The translations under genes were made by a program, and so were the position numbers. A DNA stretch of 5,936 nt from Candidatus Kariarchaeota archaeon (lineage in GTDB: Archaea > Asgardarchaeota > Heimdallarchaeia > Heimdallarchaeales > Kariarchaeaceae): positions 1-5,936 of the forward strand of contig JAEOUB010000160.1 in the NCBI GenBank assembly GCA_016839545.1, given 5' to 3'. Position 1 is the stretch's first letter, and each line of letters starts with the position of its first letter. Positions 5,094-5,936 of the stretch are shown here, piece by piece. The notes under the pieces were generated by a model, which worked only from the letters and a program-made list of their open reading frames with translations, was not told the origin of the DNA and did no database searches.

Positions 5094-5114
5094 AACTTCT
5101 GAGCCACAGTCTCT

Positions 5115-5122
5115 TTATCTAT
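5115..5122 (-). promoter_or_regulatory. Candidate TATA box for the second DinB gene (leaderless)
   Basis: On the minus strand ATAGATAA, preceded by the purine-rich GCCAAAAA that could be a BRE, is centred about 25 nt before ATG 5093. It falls in the 43-nt gap after the ParA-like gene. Confidence 0.45.
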
Positions 5123-5136
5123 TTTTGGCTTATCGT

Positions 5137-5936
5137 CTAGTTCTGTGCAGACTCGTTACTCAGATCCCGGGCTAAGATATCATCAAGTAGCTTGTTCAGG
5201 GGGACTTCTAGCTCTGGGTAATAATCGATCAGGTCAACCTCTTCGGCAAGCAGTCCAAGATTGAGCTTGGAACTGAAATTGATGGTTGCCCCCAGATGCA
5301 AACCCTGTTTATGCAGCTTATCATCCCATTTTGAGGTAAATTCTGCAAGAATGTTTTCCTCCTGATTGTCGACCGGCTTAATTACCTGGTTCCACAGATA
5401 ATAATCGATTCTCGGCTTCATTCCACGCATTACTTTATACATCTCGCCCAGTAGATTCTCAGCTGCTCCTGCACCATAAGTAGCTGGTCGGATGACCATA
5501 ATCGTGGCATCTGCAAGTACCATGTTGTTCACAGAATTGAGGCTGGTTCCGGATTGATTATCAATTATTACCAGGTCATAACCAGCAGCGTGAAGATCGT
5601 GTTCTGCAATCATGGATCGTTTGAGTGCCTGTTGCCACCACTCCTTACTTTTCCATGAGAGGAATGTCTTGCCTACCTTGGGTTCCAGCGTATAGATGAC
5701 ATCCAACCCCTCTATCACACATTTTCGTGGAAGCAAGGACACATCGTCAACTTTCTCTTCCAGATAATCAATCCAGTTATGGCCTTCCTCAGCCGGTTTG
5801 ATTAGGTGGAGGAGTGATGGTGCCTCAAGATCGGCATCGATGATGACTGTTTTCAGACCACGTCTGATAGCTGCAACTGCAAGCATTACTGAGGTAATGG
5901 TTTTCCCATTTCCCCCTCGGGTAGAATACACTGTTA
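5137..5936 (-). CDS. ParA/MinD-like P-loop ATPase, N-terminus beyond the window edge
   Basis: The frame is open to the right edge; its true start lies outside, because the P-loop strand is already under way at the first visible residues (TVYSTRGGNGKT). Numbering from the Val at 5931, the deviant Walker A is TRGGNGKT (4-11), the switch I region is DADLEAPSL (32-40) and Walker B is YDLVIIDNQSG (118-128). These define the SIMIBI/ParA-MinD class, which dimerises on ATP and positions DNA, plasmids or large complexes in the cell. The signature lysine of xKGGxGK(T/S) is Arg5 here, and the switch II region reads DNQSG rather than the usual DTPPG. The C-terminus is acidic (LLDDILARDLSNESAQN) without a MinD-like membrane-binding amphipathic helix. 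No ParB, MinC or origin is seen nearby, so neither chromosome partition nor Min function can be assigned. Its last codon is 43 nt before the second DinB gene. Confidence 0.85.
   Translation of the reverse strand, partial: TVYSTRGGNGKTITSVMLAVAAIRRGLKTVIIDADLEAPSLLHLIKPAEEGHNWIDYLEEKVDDVSLLPRKCVIEGLDVIYTLEPKVGKTFLSWKSKEWWQQALKRSMIAEHDLHAAGYDLVIIDNQSGTSLNSVNNMVLADATIMVIRPATYGAGAAENLLGEMYKVMRGMKPRIDYYLWNQVIKPVDNQEENILAEFTSKWDDKLHKQGLHLGATINFSSKLNLGLLAEEVDLIDYYPELEVPLNKLLDDILARDLSNESAQN

Overview
This 5.9-kb window looks archaeal. Several starts sit about 24-26 nt downstream of the centre of a TATA-like box, which is the geometry of leaderless archaeal transcripts. Two others (the DoxX gene and the HesB/IscA gene) have a TATA box followed by a strong GGAG(G)-type ribosome binding site. 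Base composition is moderate, with AT-rich intergenic spacers. The lineage cannot be fixed from sequence alone: an uncultured mesophilic archaeon is plausible and Asgard-like groups are possible, but that is only an impression.

Layout, left to right. (1) Positions 1-1386, minus strand: a two-gene ABC exporter operon. The ATPase (640-1386) overlaps by 11 nt an ABC-2 type permease that runs off the left edge (650 to 1). (2) 1387-1718: a gene-poor AT-rich spacer holding the outward promoters and a doubtful 39-codon ORF. (3) 1719-2207, plus strand: a DinB-fold metal-site protein. (4) 2208-2276: a convergent junction with a GC-rich hairpin and a perfect 14-bp palindrome. (5) 2277-2771, minus: a DoxX-family membrane protein with codon usage typical of high expression and an archetypal archaeal promoter. 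(6) 2963-3973, minus: a HEAT/LRV-like repeat protein with a nearly exact 26-residue period. (7) 4208-4609, plus: a HesB/IscA-family protein whose usual cysteine ligands are lost or displaced into a Cys/Gly-rich tail. (8) 4621-4650: three TTATCCAA copies spaced exactly 11 bp. (9) 4656-5093, minus: a second DinB-fold protein. (10) 5137 to the right edge, minus: a ParA/MinD-like ATPase lacking its N-terminus.

Apart from the ABC pair, the genes are mostly single transcription units on alternating strands, and I see no multi-gene pathway joining them. The most unusual items are the rewired HesB/IscA protein with its own inverted repeat upstream, the ParA-like protein with Arg in place of the signature Lys of the deviant Walker A motif, and the palindromes and phased repeats in the short intergenic regions. 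I found no CRISPR array, transposon, tRNA, rRNA or convincing defence system.
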